Source: Caballeronia cordobensis
GTDB taxonomy: Bacteria; Pseudomonadota; Gammaproteobacteria; Burkholderiales; Burkholderiaceae
Direction of reading: 5' to 3'
Assembly (NCBI RefSeq): GCF_001544575.2
Contig: NZ_FCNY02000004.1
Coordinates: forward strand, 372,001 to 436,000
Length of the DNA: 64,000 bases
The position numbers and the translations under genes were made by a program. The first letter of the stretch is position 1. The number at the start of each line of letters is the position of its first letter. A model generated the notes under the pieces. It was not told where the DNA came from and ran no database searches. It worked only from the letters and a program-made list of their open reading frames with translations. Positions 26,037-33,902 of the stretch are shown here, in pieces.

Positions 26037-27704
26037 TCAACCGATCGCGGCGGACTCCGCCGGCTCGGGAATCCGGGCAACGGTCGCGCGCGCGTCGTCG
26101 AGGATCATGTCCGCGCCTTTCTCGGCGACCATCATCACCGGCGCATTCAGATTGCCCGACGTGATGTTCGGGAAGACCGACGCGTCCACGATCCGCAAGC
26201 CCTGCACGCCGTGCACGCGCAGCCGTTCGTCGACGACCGCGGTGGCCGCGTCCGGCCCCATCGCGCAGGAGCCGCACAGGTGGTAGATCGAACCCGACTG
26301 CTCGCGGAAATACGCCAGCATGTCGGCATCGCTTTGCACGTTCGGCCCCGGCGAGATTTCCTCCGCGGTGACCGCGCGCAGCGCCTTCGAATTCATGATC
26401 TTGCGCACGAGCTTGCTGCCCTGCACCGCCTCGCGGATGTCCTTCGGCGTCGTCAGCGCGTTGATGCGGATCTTCGCGGCATCCTCGACGCGGTCCGATG
26501 CGATCTCGACCGAGCCGCGGCTCGTCGGCCGGCACGGATTGAAGCACAGCAGGAAACCGGAATACGGCTCGGGTTCGAGCTGCGCCTTGCTGCTCTTCGG
26601 AATGCGATACGACAGCGGATTGAAGTAAAGCTGGAGGTTCGGTTCCGCCTCGTCGTCATCGCCCTTGAAGAAGCCGCCCGACTGATTGACGCTCATCGAG
26701 AGCGGCCCTTTGCGCGACGTCAGATAACGCAGCGCGGCCTTCGCCTTGCCGAAAAGCGAGCCGAGTTCGTCGTTCAGCGTCTTCACCGTCGCGCGATAGT
26801 AAAAGCTCACGCACAGATGATCCTGCAAATTCTTGCCGACCGCGGGCAGTTCATGCACGACGGGAATGCCGTGCTTCGCGAGCAGCGCGCGCTCGCCGAG
26901 GCCGGAAAGCTGCATCAGCTTCGGCGAATCGACCGCGCCCGCCGACAGAATCACTTCACGCTTCGCGCGAAACCGCAGTGCCTCGCCGTTGCGCGTCGCG
27001 GCCACGCCCGTCGCGCGCTTGCCGTCGAACATCACACGGCTCACGCTCACGTTGCGCTCCACGCGCAGGTTCATGCGCCCGAGCACGGGATGCAGATATT
27101 CGAAGCTGCTCGACGAACGCTCGCCCTTGCGCGCATTGAGATCGTAGACGGTCGCGCCTTCGTAGTCCGCGCCGTTGATATCGCCGGTCACGGGATAGCC
27201 CGCCTGCCGCGCGCCTTCCAGGAAGGTGCCGCAGATCGGATGCGCGCCGTCTTTCATCGACGAAATGGCGATCTTTCCGTGCGCGCCGTGATATTCGGTG
27301 TCGCCGGCCCAGTGCGATTCGAGGAGGCGGAAATACGGCAGCACGTCGCGATAGCTCCAGCCCGCGTTGCCCGCGCGCGCCCAGTCGTCGAAATCGTGCG
27401 GCTGGCCGCGCACGTAGATCATCGCGTTGATCGAGCCGGAGCCGCCCTGCACCTTGCCGCGCGGGCAATACAGCGAACGGTTCTGCAGTTGCGCTTCCGG
27501 CTCGCTGTAGTACATCCAGTTGTATTGCGGGTTGTAGTAGGTCTTCGTGAAGCCGACCGGCACCCTGAACCAGAACGAATCGTCCGCGCCGCCCGCTTCG
27601 AGCAGCAGCACCGAATGCTCGCCGGACTCCGTCAGGCGATTGGCGAGAATGCAGCCCGCCGATCCCGCGCCGACGATGATGTAGTCGAATTCCATGTCTT
27701 TCAT
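26037..27704 (-). CDS. GMC-family flavin oxidoreductase (choline-dehydrogenase-like)
   Basis: A 555-residue FAD enzyme of normal GMC length. The ADP-binding motif GAGSAGCILANRLTE is at about residue 13; the GMC signatures GGSGSINAMIYVRGQPHDFDDWA (near 88) and SAGAVDSPKLMQLSGLG are present. The C-terminal active site has the conserved His (IYHLCGSCAMG) and Asn (SGNLNAPVMMVAEKGADMI). Such enzymes oxidise primary or secondary alcohols to aldehydes or ketones. It starts 6 bases after the stop of the MR/MLE gene, so it is the last gene of the ALDH-MFS-MR/MLE-GMC operon. The alcohol substrate is unknown; a polyol or sugar is suggested by its neighbours. Confidence 0.92.
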   Translation of the reverse strand: MKDMEFDYIIVGAGSAGCILANRLTESGEHSVLLLEAGGADDSFWFRVPVGFTKTYYNPQYNWMYYSEPEAQLQNRSLYCPRGKVQGGSGSINAMIYVRGQPHDFDDWARAGNAGWSYRDVLPYFRLLESHWAGDTEYHGAHGKIAISSMKDGAHPICGTFLEGARQAGYPVTGDINGADYEGATVYDLNARKGERSSSSFEYLHPVLGRMNLRVERNVSVSRVMFDGKRATGVAATRNGEALRFRAKREVILSAGAVDSPKLMQLSGLGERALLAKHGIPVVHELPAVGKNLQDHLCVSFYYRATVKTLNDELGSLFGKAKAALRYLTSRKGPLSMSVNQSGGFFKGDDDEAEPNLQLYFNPLSYRIPKSSKAQLEPEPYSGFLLCFNPCRPTSRGSVEIASDRVEDAAKIRINALTTPKDIREAVQGSKLVRKIMNSKALRAVTAEEISPGPNVQSDADMLAYFREQSGSIYHLCGSCAMGPDAATAVVDERLRVHGVQGLRIVDASVFPNITSGNLNAPVMMVAEKGADMILDDARATVARIPEPAESAAIG

Positions 27705-27710
27705 GCCTGA

Positions 27711-28928
27711 TTAGCCCTTGGCGGGCGCGAGATCCTTCACGTCGGCGGGTTGCGCCGCCATCTGCAGATGCAGCCGTTCGCCCGTGTACGGCGTATGCGC
27801 GCGCACGACGTCCATGTTCAGTTCGACGCCGAGCCCCGGCTCCGTCGACGGAATGATGTAGCCGTCTTCCCAGCGGATCGGCTTCTTCAGCACTTCGGCG
27901 TGGAAGCCGCCCCACGTCTCGATGCTTTCCTGAATCAGAAAGTTCGGCGTACATGCGGCGATCTGAATGCTCGCGGCCGCCCCGACGGGACCGTTGTAAA
28001 GATGCGGCGCGATCTGCGCGTAATAGACCTCGGCGAGGCTCGCGATCTTCTTCGCTTCGAGCAGACCGCCCACGCGCCCGACATTGAATTGCAGGATCGA
28101 TGCGGCTTTCGCTTCGAGCAGCTTGAAGAACTCGTACTTCGTCGTGAGGCGCTCGCCCGCCGCGATCGGAATGCTGGTCTTCGCGGCGACTTGCGCCATC
28201 GCACCTTCCTGGCCCGGCGGCACCGGCTCCTCGAACCACAGCGGATCGAACTTCGCGAGGCGCTGCGCGAGACGGATCGCGGATGACGGCACCATCTGGC
28301 CGTGCGTGCCGAACAGCAGATCGGCCTTGCTGCCCACGGCCTCGCGCACCTTGCGGCAGAAGGTTTCGCAGCGGTCCATCACGTCGAGCGAAAGCTGATG
28401 GCCCGAGTAGGCGGTGTACGGCCCCGCCGGATCGAACTTGACGGCGGTGAAACCCTTCGCCACGTTATGCGCGGCGCATTCGGCGGCGAGATCGGGATCG
28501 TCGTAGTCGTATTCGCCGCGGCTGTTCTTCGGATACAGATACGTGTACGAACGCAGGCGCTCATGCACGCGCCCGCCGAGCAGTTCGTAGACGGGCTTGC
28601 CCGCCGCCTTGCCGATGATGTCCCAGCACGCCATTTCGAGGCCGCTCACGACGCCCATCATCGTGAGATCGGGGCGCTGCGTGAAGCCGCTCGAATACGC
28701 CTCGCGATAGAAGCGTTCGACGCGATGCGGATCGTGGCCTTCCAGATAACGTTGAAAGACGTCTTCGATGATCGGCACCATCGCCTTCGGATGGAACGTC
28801 GCGGAATAGATCTCACCGACGCCTTCGATGCCGCACGCCGTGCGCAGCTTGACGAAGATCCAGTACATGCCGCCGATATGAGGCGGCGGCACGGCGACGA
28901 TATGCGTTTCCAGTGTGGCGATTTTCAT
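27711..28928 (-). CDS. Enolase-superfamily enzyme (mandelate racemase/muconate lactonizing family), probable sugar-acid dehydratase or cycloisomerase
   Basis: A 405-residue protein; the ATG at 28928 overlaps the MFS stop (ATGA) and has a GGGAG site. The capping domain is N-terminal (GVGEIYSATFHPKAMVP). In the barrel the base motif KxD is present (AVKFDPAG), as are two metal-ligand Glu positions (WFEEPVPP, AAGERLTT), but the first metal-ligand position, usually Asp in VDFHGR, reads FGTHGQ, with no Asp at the expected place. Dehydratases of galactonate type are the closest known role; anhydro-galactonate cycloisomerases are another option. Exact substrate unresolved. Confidence 0.88.
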   Translation of the reverse strand: MKIATLETHIVAVPPPHIGGMYWIFVKLRTACGIEGVGEIYSATFHPKAMVPIIEDVFQRYLEGHDPHRVERFYREAYSSGFTQRPDLTMMGVVSGLEMACWDIIGKAAGKPVYELLGGRVHERLRSYTYLYPKNSRGEYDYDDPDLAAECAAHNVAKGFTAVKFDPAGPYTAYSGHQLSLDVMDRCETFCRKVREAVGSKADLLFGTHGQMVPSSAIRLAQRLAKFDPLWFEEPVPPGQEGAMAQVAAKTSIPIAAGERLTTKYEFFKLLEAKAASILQFNVGRVGGLLEAKKIASLAEVYYAQIAPHLYNGPVGAAASIQIAACTPNFLIQESIETWGGFHAEVLKKPIRWEDGYIIPSTEPGLGVELNMDVVRAHTPYTGERLHLQMAAQPADVKDLAPAKG

Positions 28929-30229
28929 TGTTGCGCTCCCTGTTTCGCGAGTCGAAGTTTGAACAAGATGGCCGCCACGCCGCCGAGCGCGGACATGAAG
29001 GCGATATAGCCGAAGTACAGCTGATAACCGTAGACACCCGGATAGTTCTGCGTCAGATAGCCGTTGATGAGCGGCAGCACCGCATCGGGCGAATAGCCGA
29101 CGACGGACACGAGGCCGATCGCGAGACCCATCGTTTCGGCGGGCACCTTGCATTGATCGAGCAGCGACCAGTAGAGGCCGCGAATCGCGTAGGTCATCAC
29201 GCCGATGAACAGGACGATGACCGCGACGAGCGCATGACTCGACATGCCGGGCGCTGCCATCAGCGCGATGAGCGCGGCGGACGCCGAGAACAGCGCGACG
29301 ATCAGCACGGAAGTCTTGGAAAAGCGATCGCCGAGAAAGCCGCCGCCGATGCCGCCGATCGGCCGCATCCACAGCTTGAGCGTCGTGATGAAGCCCGCCG
29401 CGACCACCGTCAGGCCGATTTCCTTTTCATGCAGATATGCGGAGAAGCTGTACGTGGACCAGAAGACCTGATAGCCGCAGAACACGATCGCGGACAGCAG
29501 CGCGAGTTGCGGATTCTTCGCAAGCGAATAGAGATCGCGCAGCACGTTGCGCTTTTCGCGCTTCACCGCCGTCGCGGCCGCGCCGCCGTTCGGATCGCGC
29601 ACGAGACCGAGCACCACGCCGAGCCCGATGCACAGGAACGCGTACATATAGACGACGAGCCTGAAGCCCGCTTCGGTCGATGCGCCGCGCGTCTGCGTCA
29701 TCCACGCGAAGAGCGAAATCGCGATGGTCGCGAGGAGCGCCTCGATCAGGCCGCGCCCGCCGTCGAGAAAGCCGAAGAAGCGGCCTTGCTCGTCGGCGCC
29801 GGCGATCATCGACACGCGCTTGATGATCGCGGCCCAGAACGTGAGGCCGGTCGTCAGGCCCCAGCCGCCGAAGATCGCGATCAGCGCGCCGAACGAAGGC
29901 GCCGTGGAATACCACAGCCCGAGCGCGCCCGTCGCGATCAGCGAAAAGCTGATGAGCACGCGCGGCCTGACGCGGTCCGCGAGCCAGCCGCTCGGCAGAT
30001 AACAGACGAGGAAGATCGTGCCGAGCGCGGAGTACAGATAGCCGAGTTGCGCCTCGGAGATATGAAAGACTTCGAGCATCGTCGGCTGGTAGACCTGCCG
30101 CAGATACAGAATCGGATAAATGGCGCCAGCGGCGATCACGAGCAGCGCGAGCTGGATATAGCGGTCGGCGCGCGAGCTTTCGCGCGGTGCGGCGACGCTC
30201 GCGCCGGATTGAGCGGGATTCGATGACAC
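28925..30229 (-). CDS. MFS permease of the sugar-acid operon
   Basis: A 434-residue, twelve-helix transporter. The start is a GTG at 30229 with GAGGAG 8 bases upstream. Sequence highlights are LRQVYQPTMLEVFHISEAQLGYLYSALG and the loop LPSGWLADRVRPRVL. The lactate/hexuronate-like layout (UhpT/ACS-type helices, no long N-terminal tail) suits import of a carboxylate. It lies between the aldehyde dehydrogenase and the MR/MLE enzyme, overlapping the latter's start by 4 bases. Its substrate is presumably the same sugar acid or its precursor. Confidence 0.88.
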   Translation of the reverse strand: MSSNPAQSGASVAAPRESSRADRYIQLALLVIAAGAIYPILYLRQVYQPTMLEVFHISEAQLGYLYSALGTIFLVCYLPSGWLADRVRPRVLISFSLIATGALGLWYSTAPSFGALIAIFGGWGLTTGLTFWAAIIKRVSMIAGADEQGRFFGFLDGGRGLIEALLATIAISLFAWMTQTRGASTEAGFRLVVYMYAFLCIGLGVVLGLVRDPNGGAAATAVKREKRNVLRDLYSLAKNPQLALLSAIVFCGYQVFWSTYSFSAYLHEKEIGLTVVAAGFITTLKLWMRPIGGIGGGFLGDRFSKTSVLIVALFSASAALIALMAAPGMSSHALVAVIVLFIGVMTYAIRGLYWSLLDQCKVPAETMGLAIGLVSVVGYSPDAVLPLINGYLTQNYPGVYGYQLYFGYIAFMSALGGVAAILFKLRLAKQGAQQ

Positions 30230-30343
30230 GGATGTGCTCCTCGAAGAGCCGCGTCACGACACGTCGATGCCGTGACGCCGGATCTTCACTATGTTTTTTG
30301 TTGGGTGAATTGAGCGCGGACCGGCGAACGCCGGCCGCGAGAA

Positions 30344-31768
30344 TCAGTACTTCATGACGACGAGACGCGTTTGCGTGAATTCGAGCATGCCGTGCTTGCC
30401 GTCGTCGCCGCCGATGCCGGAGCGCTTCCAGCCCGCATGAAAGCCCTGATACGGATCGGCGGGCGTGCGGTTGATGTAGAGCTCGCCCGCTTCGATCGCG
30501 TTGGCGACTTTCATCGCCGTGCGGTAGTTCTCGGTGTAGAGCACCGACGAAAGCCCGAACTGATGATCGTTCGCCATCGCGAGCGCTTCGTCGATCGTGC
30601 CGTACTTCAGCACCGCAAGCACGGGACCGAAGGTTTCTTCCTGCACGATCTCCATGTCCTGGCGGCAGTTCGAAAGCAGCGTCGGCGGATAGAAAAAGCC
30701 CTTGCCCGCCGGCACTTCGCCGCCGGTTTCGAGCGTCGCGCCCGCTTCGATCGCGCGGCGGACCATCGCGTGAATGCCGTCGCGCGACGCCTTGTTCACG
30801 AGCGGGCCCATGTGGCTCGCGTCTTCGCTGCGGTCGCCGATCCGCTTCGCTTGCATCTGCGCGCGCAGCAGGCCGACGAACGCGTCATGAATGCTCTCGT
30901 GCACGTACACGCGCTCGATAGCCGTGCAGAGCTGGCCGCTGTGCGTGAGCTTCGACGCGACGAGCTCGCGCGCCGCCTTCTCCAGATCGGCATCCGGCTC
31001 GACAATCGCGGGCGTCTTGCCGCCGAGTTCCAGCGAAGGCTTCGCGATGTTCGCCTTGCAGTATTCGAGCACCTTGCGGCCCGCGTTCACGCTGCCCGTC
31101 AACGTGATCATGCCGACCTTCGGATGCGTGCAGACGACTTCGGCGGTGGCGTGATCCATCGCGAGAATATTGACGACGCCCGCGGGCAGCGCCGCGCGCT
31201 CGACCGCGCGCGCCAGTTCGAAGGCGGACAGCGGCGTGTTGTTGCTCGGGCGCACGACGACCGTGTTGCCCGCGATCAGCGCAGGCGCGATCTTGCGCAT
31301 GAGCGTGTAGATCGGGAAGTTGAACGGGATCAGGCACGCAACCACGCCGATCGGTTCGCGATGCAGCACGAGGTTCTCATCAGTCGTATCGCTCGGAATG
31401 ACTTCGCCTTCGATGCGCCGCGCCCATTCCGCGTGATAGCGCGTGATCTGCGCCGCGTAGACGGCCTCGTTGGTCGCGTCGAGCAGGCTCTTGCCGGATT
31501 CCAGCGCGAGCGCCGCGCCGATCTCGGCGGAGGCTTCGGCGATCGCATCGGCGAGACGCTGCATATGCGCGCCGCGTTCGGCGGCCGGCGTCACGCGCCA
31601 CAGGCGTTGCGCGGCGGCGGCCTGATCGACGGCCGTAAGCGCCTGTTCACGCGATGCGTTGTGAACATGGCCCAGCAACGCCTCGGTCGCGGGATTCAGG
31701 ATGGCGGTGACTTCGTCGCTCACGGGCTCGATGAAACGTCCGTTCACAAAATTCCGTTCTAGCTTCAT
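30344..31768 (-). CDS. Aldehyde dehydrogenase, AldA-like (lactaldehyde/glycolaldehyde dehydrogenase group)
   Basis: About 474 residues from the ATG at 31768 (AAGGAA 12 bases upstream). Catalytic residues are visible: Glu247 in LELGG and Cys281 in SGQLCTAIERVYV. The NAD-binding loop is FNFPIYTLMRKIAPALIAGNT. The C-terminus (FHAGWKRSGIGGDDGKHG ... TQTRLVVMKY) closely resembles E. coli AldA. It would oxidise an aldehyde to its acid with NAD(P)+. It is the first gene of the operon, divergent from a porin gene across 220 bases that contain an inverted repeat. Confidence 0.92.
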   Translation of the reverse strand: MKLERNFVNGRFIEPVSDEVTAILNPATEALLGHVHNASREQALTAVDQAAAAQRLWRVTPAAERGAHMQRLADAIAEASAEIGAALALESGKSLLDATNEAVYAAQITRYHAEWARRIEGEVIPSDTTDENLVLHREPIGVVACLIPFNFPIYTLMRKIAPALIAGNTVVVRPSNNTPLSAFELARAVERAALPAGVVNILAMDHATAEVVCTHPKVGMITLTGSVNAGRKVLEYCKANIAKPSLELGGKTPAIVEPDADLEKAARELVASKLTHSGQLCTAIERVYVHESIHDAFVGLLRAQMQAKRIGDRSEDASHMGPLVNKASRDGIHAMVRRAIEAGATLETGGEVPAGKGFFYPPTLLSNCRQDMEIVQEETFGPVLAVLKYGTIDEALAMANDHQFGLSSVLYTENYRTAMKVANAIEAGELYINRTPADPYQGFHAGWKRSGIGGDDGKHGMLEFTQTRLVVMKY

Positions 31769-31829
31769 GTCTGGCGGGTTCCTTGATCGCTGTGCAACGC
31801 ATTCTTTCGTGCGTCGCGCTGCAACGACA

Positions 31830-31844
31830 AGCGAAGAATTCGCT
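31830..31844. promoter_or_regulatory. Inverted repeat between divergent ALDH and porin genes
   Basis: AGCGAA-GAA-TTCGCT is perfectly symmetric and lies in the 220-base region between the divergent starts (31768 and 31989). It is a plausible binding site for one of the tandem LysR proteins, but the arms are short and chance is not excluded. Confidence 0.4.
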
Positions 31845-31988
31845 GGAAGAACATTCAAAAAACTCACGATGGCTGTTCGACTAAATCCTTTTTCAGGGTC
31901 GTTCGCATCGCTCACAATCGGTCGCTCGCGGTTCCGGCGAACGTCTGCCGGGACTTCTTCATCCAAAAGTAAAAGACTTGAGACTTAC

Positions 31989-33134
31989 ATGAGAATCAAA
32001 GCAATTTCGCTTGCCGCGCTCGCGTGCATCGCATCGTCGGCTCATGCGCAAAGCAGCGTCACGCTGTTCGGCGTGCTCGACGAGGGGTTCGACTACACGA
32101 GCAACGTCGGCGGAAATCGCGCGTATGAACTGACGAGCGGTTATGCGTCGGGCAGCCGCTGGGGTTTGCGCGGCGTGGAGGATCTGGGCGGCGGCACGCA
32201 AGCGGTGTTTCAGCTCGAAAGCGGCGTGAACCTGAGCAACGGCGCGGCCGGGCAAGGCGGACGCATGTTCGGGCGGCAGGCTTATATCGGCGTGACCAAT
32301 GACCGGTTCGGCTCGGTCAGGTTCGGCCGTCAATACGATTCGGTGGTCGACTATCTCGCGCCGACCACGGCCAACGGCAACTGGGCGGGCTATCTGTTCG
32401 CGCATCCGTTCGACAACGACAACACCGACAACTCGTTCCGCGTGAACAACACGGTGAAGTACGCGAGCCCGTCCTTCGGCGGATTCCAGTTCGGCGGCAC
32501 GTACAGCTTCAGCAACGACACGAACTTCGCGAACAACCGGCAATTCAGCGTCGGGGCGTCGTATGCGAACGGCGGCCTGCTCGCGGGCGCGGCCTATCTG
32601 CGCGCCGACGGCACCGGCCTCACGGCGAACGGCGCCATCGCCACGAACGATGCGAGCTTCATCGCGCAGCGCATGCAGATCTTCGGCGCGGGCGTGAATT
32701 ACACGTTCGGCAAGGCGACGGCGGGCTTCGCCTATACGAATTCGAGCTATGCGAATCCGGTGACGAACGGATATATCGGTGTGCCGCTCGCGTCGGCCGG
32801 CAACACGCTCAGGAACCTCAAGTATCAGAACTTCGAAGTGAACGGGAAGTATCAGTTCACGCCGGCGTTCTTCGTCGGCGCGCAGTATGTCTACTCGATG
32901 GAAACCTACGATTCGACGGCCGGCACCGTGAAGCCGCACATTCATTCGGCGGGTCTGATGGCGGACTACTTCCTCTCGAAGCGCACGGACATTTACGTGC
33001 AGGGCGCGTATCAGAAGATCGCGGGCAGTTCGACGGATTCCGTCATGGATCAGGCGTTCATTCCGGGCACGCAGGGGTTGTCGTCGAACTCGGAGCAGTT
33101 CGTCGCACGCGTGGCGCTGCGGCACGCGTTCTGA
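31989..33134 (+). CDS. Outer-membrane porin (Gram-negative porin, Porin_4 type)
   Basis: A 381-residue protein from the ATG at 31989, chosen because it begins the signal peptide MRIKAISLAALACIASSAHA. The mature part starts QSSVTLFGVLDEGFDYTSNVGG, the classical first strand of beta-proteobacterial trimeric porins, and ends in the outer-membrane targeting Phe (ALRHAF). It carries the 16-strand pattern and the FGRQ(Y) motif of the constriction-loop region (VRFGRQYDSVVDYLAP). It would admit small hydrophilic solutes. Divergent from the catabolic operon, so it may supply that operon's substrate. Confidence 0.92.
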   Translation: MRIKAISLAALACIASSAHAQSSVTLFGVLDEGFDYTSNVGGNRAYELTSGYASGSRWGLRGVEDLGGGTQAVFQLESGVNLSNGAAGQGGRMFGRQAYIGVTNDRFGSVRFGRQYDSVVDYLAPTTANGNWAGYLFAHPFDNDNTDNSFRVNNTVKYASPSFGGFQFGGTYSFSNDTNFANNRQFSVGASYANGGLLAGAAYLRADGTGLTANGAIATNDASFIAQRMQIFGAGVNYTFGKATAGFAYTNSSYANPVTNGYIGVPLASAGNTLRNLKYQNFEVNGKYQFTPAFFVGAQYVYSMETYDSTAGTVKPHIHSAGLMADYFLSKRTDIYVQGAYQKIAGSSTDSVMDQAFIPGTQGLSSNSEQFVARVALRHAF

Positions 33135-33243
33135 CGTCTTTCGCACGAAGCCTGCATGGCGGCCGCGCCGGACCATACGCGCGCCGCATGCCGCGGGCGC
33201 GCACAGCGTGCTATCGTCGATGCGTCATTTCGATGCCGCCATC

Positions 33244-33612
33244 ATGAGCCAAGTGCGCTATCCCCTGGGGCCCGATGACCGGGTTCATCTGCTGTGCTGG
33301 CTCACGTGCGGATTGCTCGGCGCGTACTACATCGAAGGCGACTGGCCCGATACGTCGTTTCAGGTGCGCGCGGCGCATCGCTGGCTCGACCGGCATCATC
33401 GCGCGGCAGAGTGGATCGAAACCGCGCGGCTTTCGGCGGCCGCGCAGTCGCTCGCCATGCGCTTTGCCACGACGCTCGACGCCGACGCCTCGCGCGGCGA
33501 CATCGAGCGCATTCTCGAAGGCGAAGATCTCGACTACGAGAGCGCGCTCGTGCAGCGCATCTATCACGAATGCTGGATCGAACTGACGAGCCGGCGCAAG
33601 CCTTCGCACTAG
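33244..33612 (+). CDS. Hypothetical protein of 122 residues
   Basis: The start at 33244 (MSQVRYPLGPDDRVHLLCWL) is uncertain; an upstream ATG at 33220 is in frame and neither has a clear ribosome site. The protein is mixed, with aromatic and acidic residues (YYIEGDWPDTSFQ, DYESALVQRIYHECW), and no membrane segment or signal. Family not recognised. The gene is isolated between a porin and the tpsA gene, both on the same strand. Confidence 0.6.
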   Translation: MSQVRYPLGPDDRVHLLCWLTCGLLGAYYIEGDWPDTSFQVRAAHRWLDRHHRAAEWIETARLSAAAQSLAMRFATTLDADASRGDIERILEGEDLDYESALVQRIYHECWIELTSRRKPSH

Positions 33613-33902
33613 AAGCACTTTCAATCTCCCTTCATAGTTGCGCCCGGCGGCGCTCAATTTCCATGCCGCGCCGCACACGTGCCCCGGCGCGTCTCGCGTG
33701 CGCGCAGCCCCATTTTTTTGAGCCGCACGAATGTGCGGAACCCCACATAGGCGCGCAACGCCGGGCGCTACCATCGGCGCGCCTGCTCGCACGTCGATGT
33801 TCGCGCTCCCGTGATCGAATCGCCGGGGCGAAAAGCGGCTACACCGTCAGCGGCCAAAACGACCATAAACGAACAAAAACGCCCGATTGAACGGAGGCAG
33901 CC

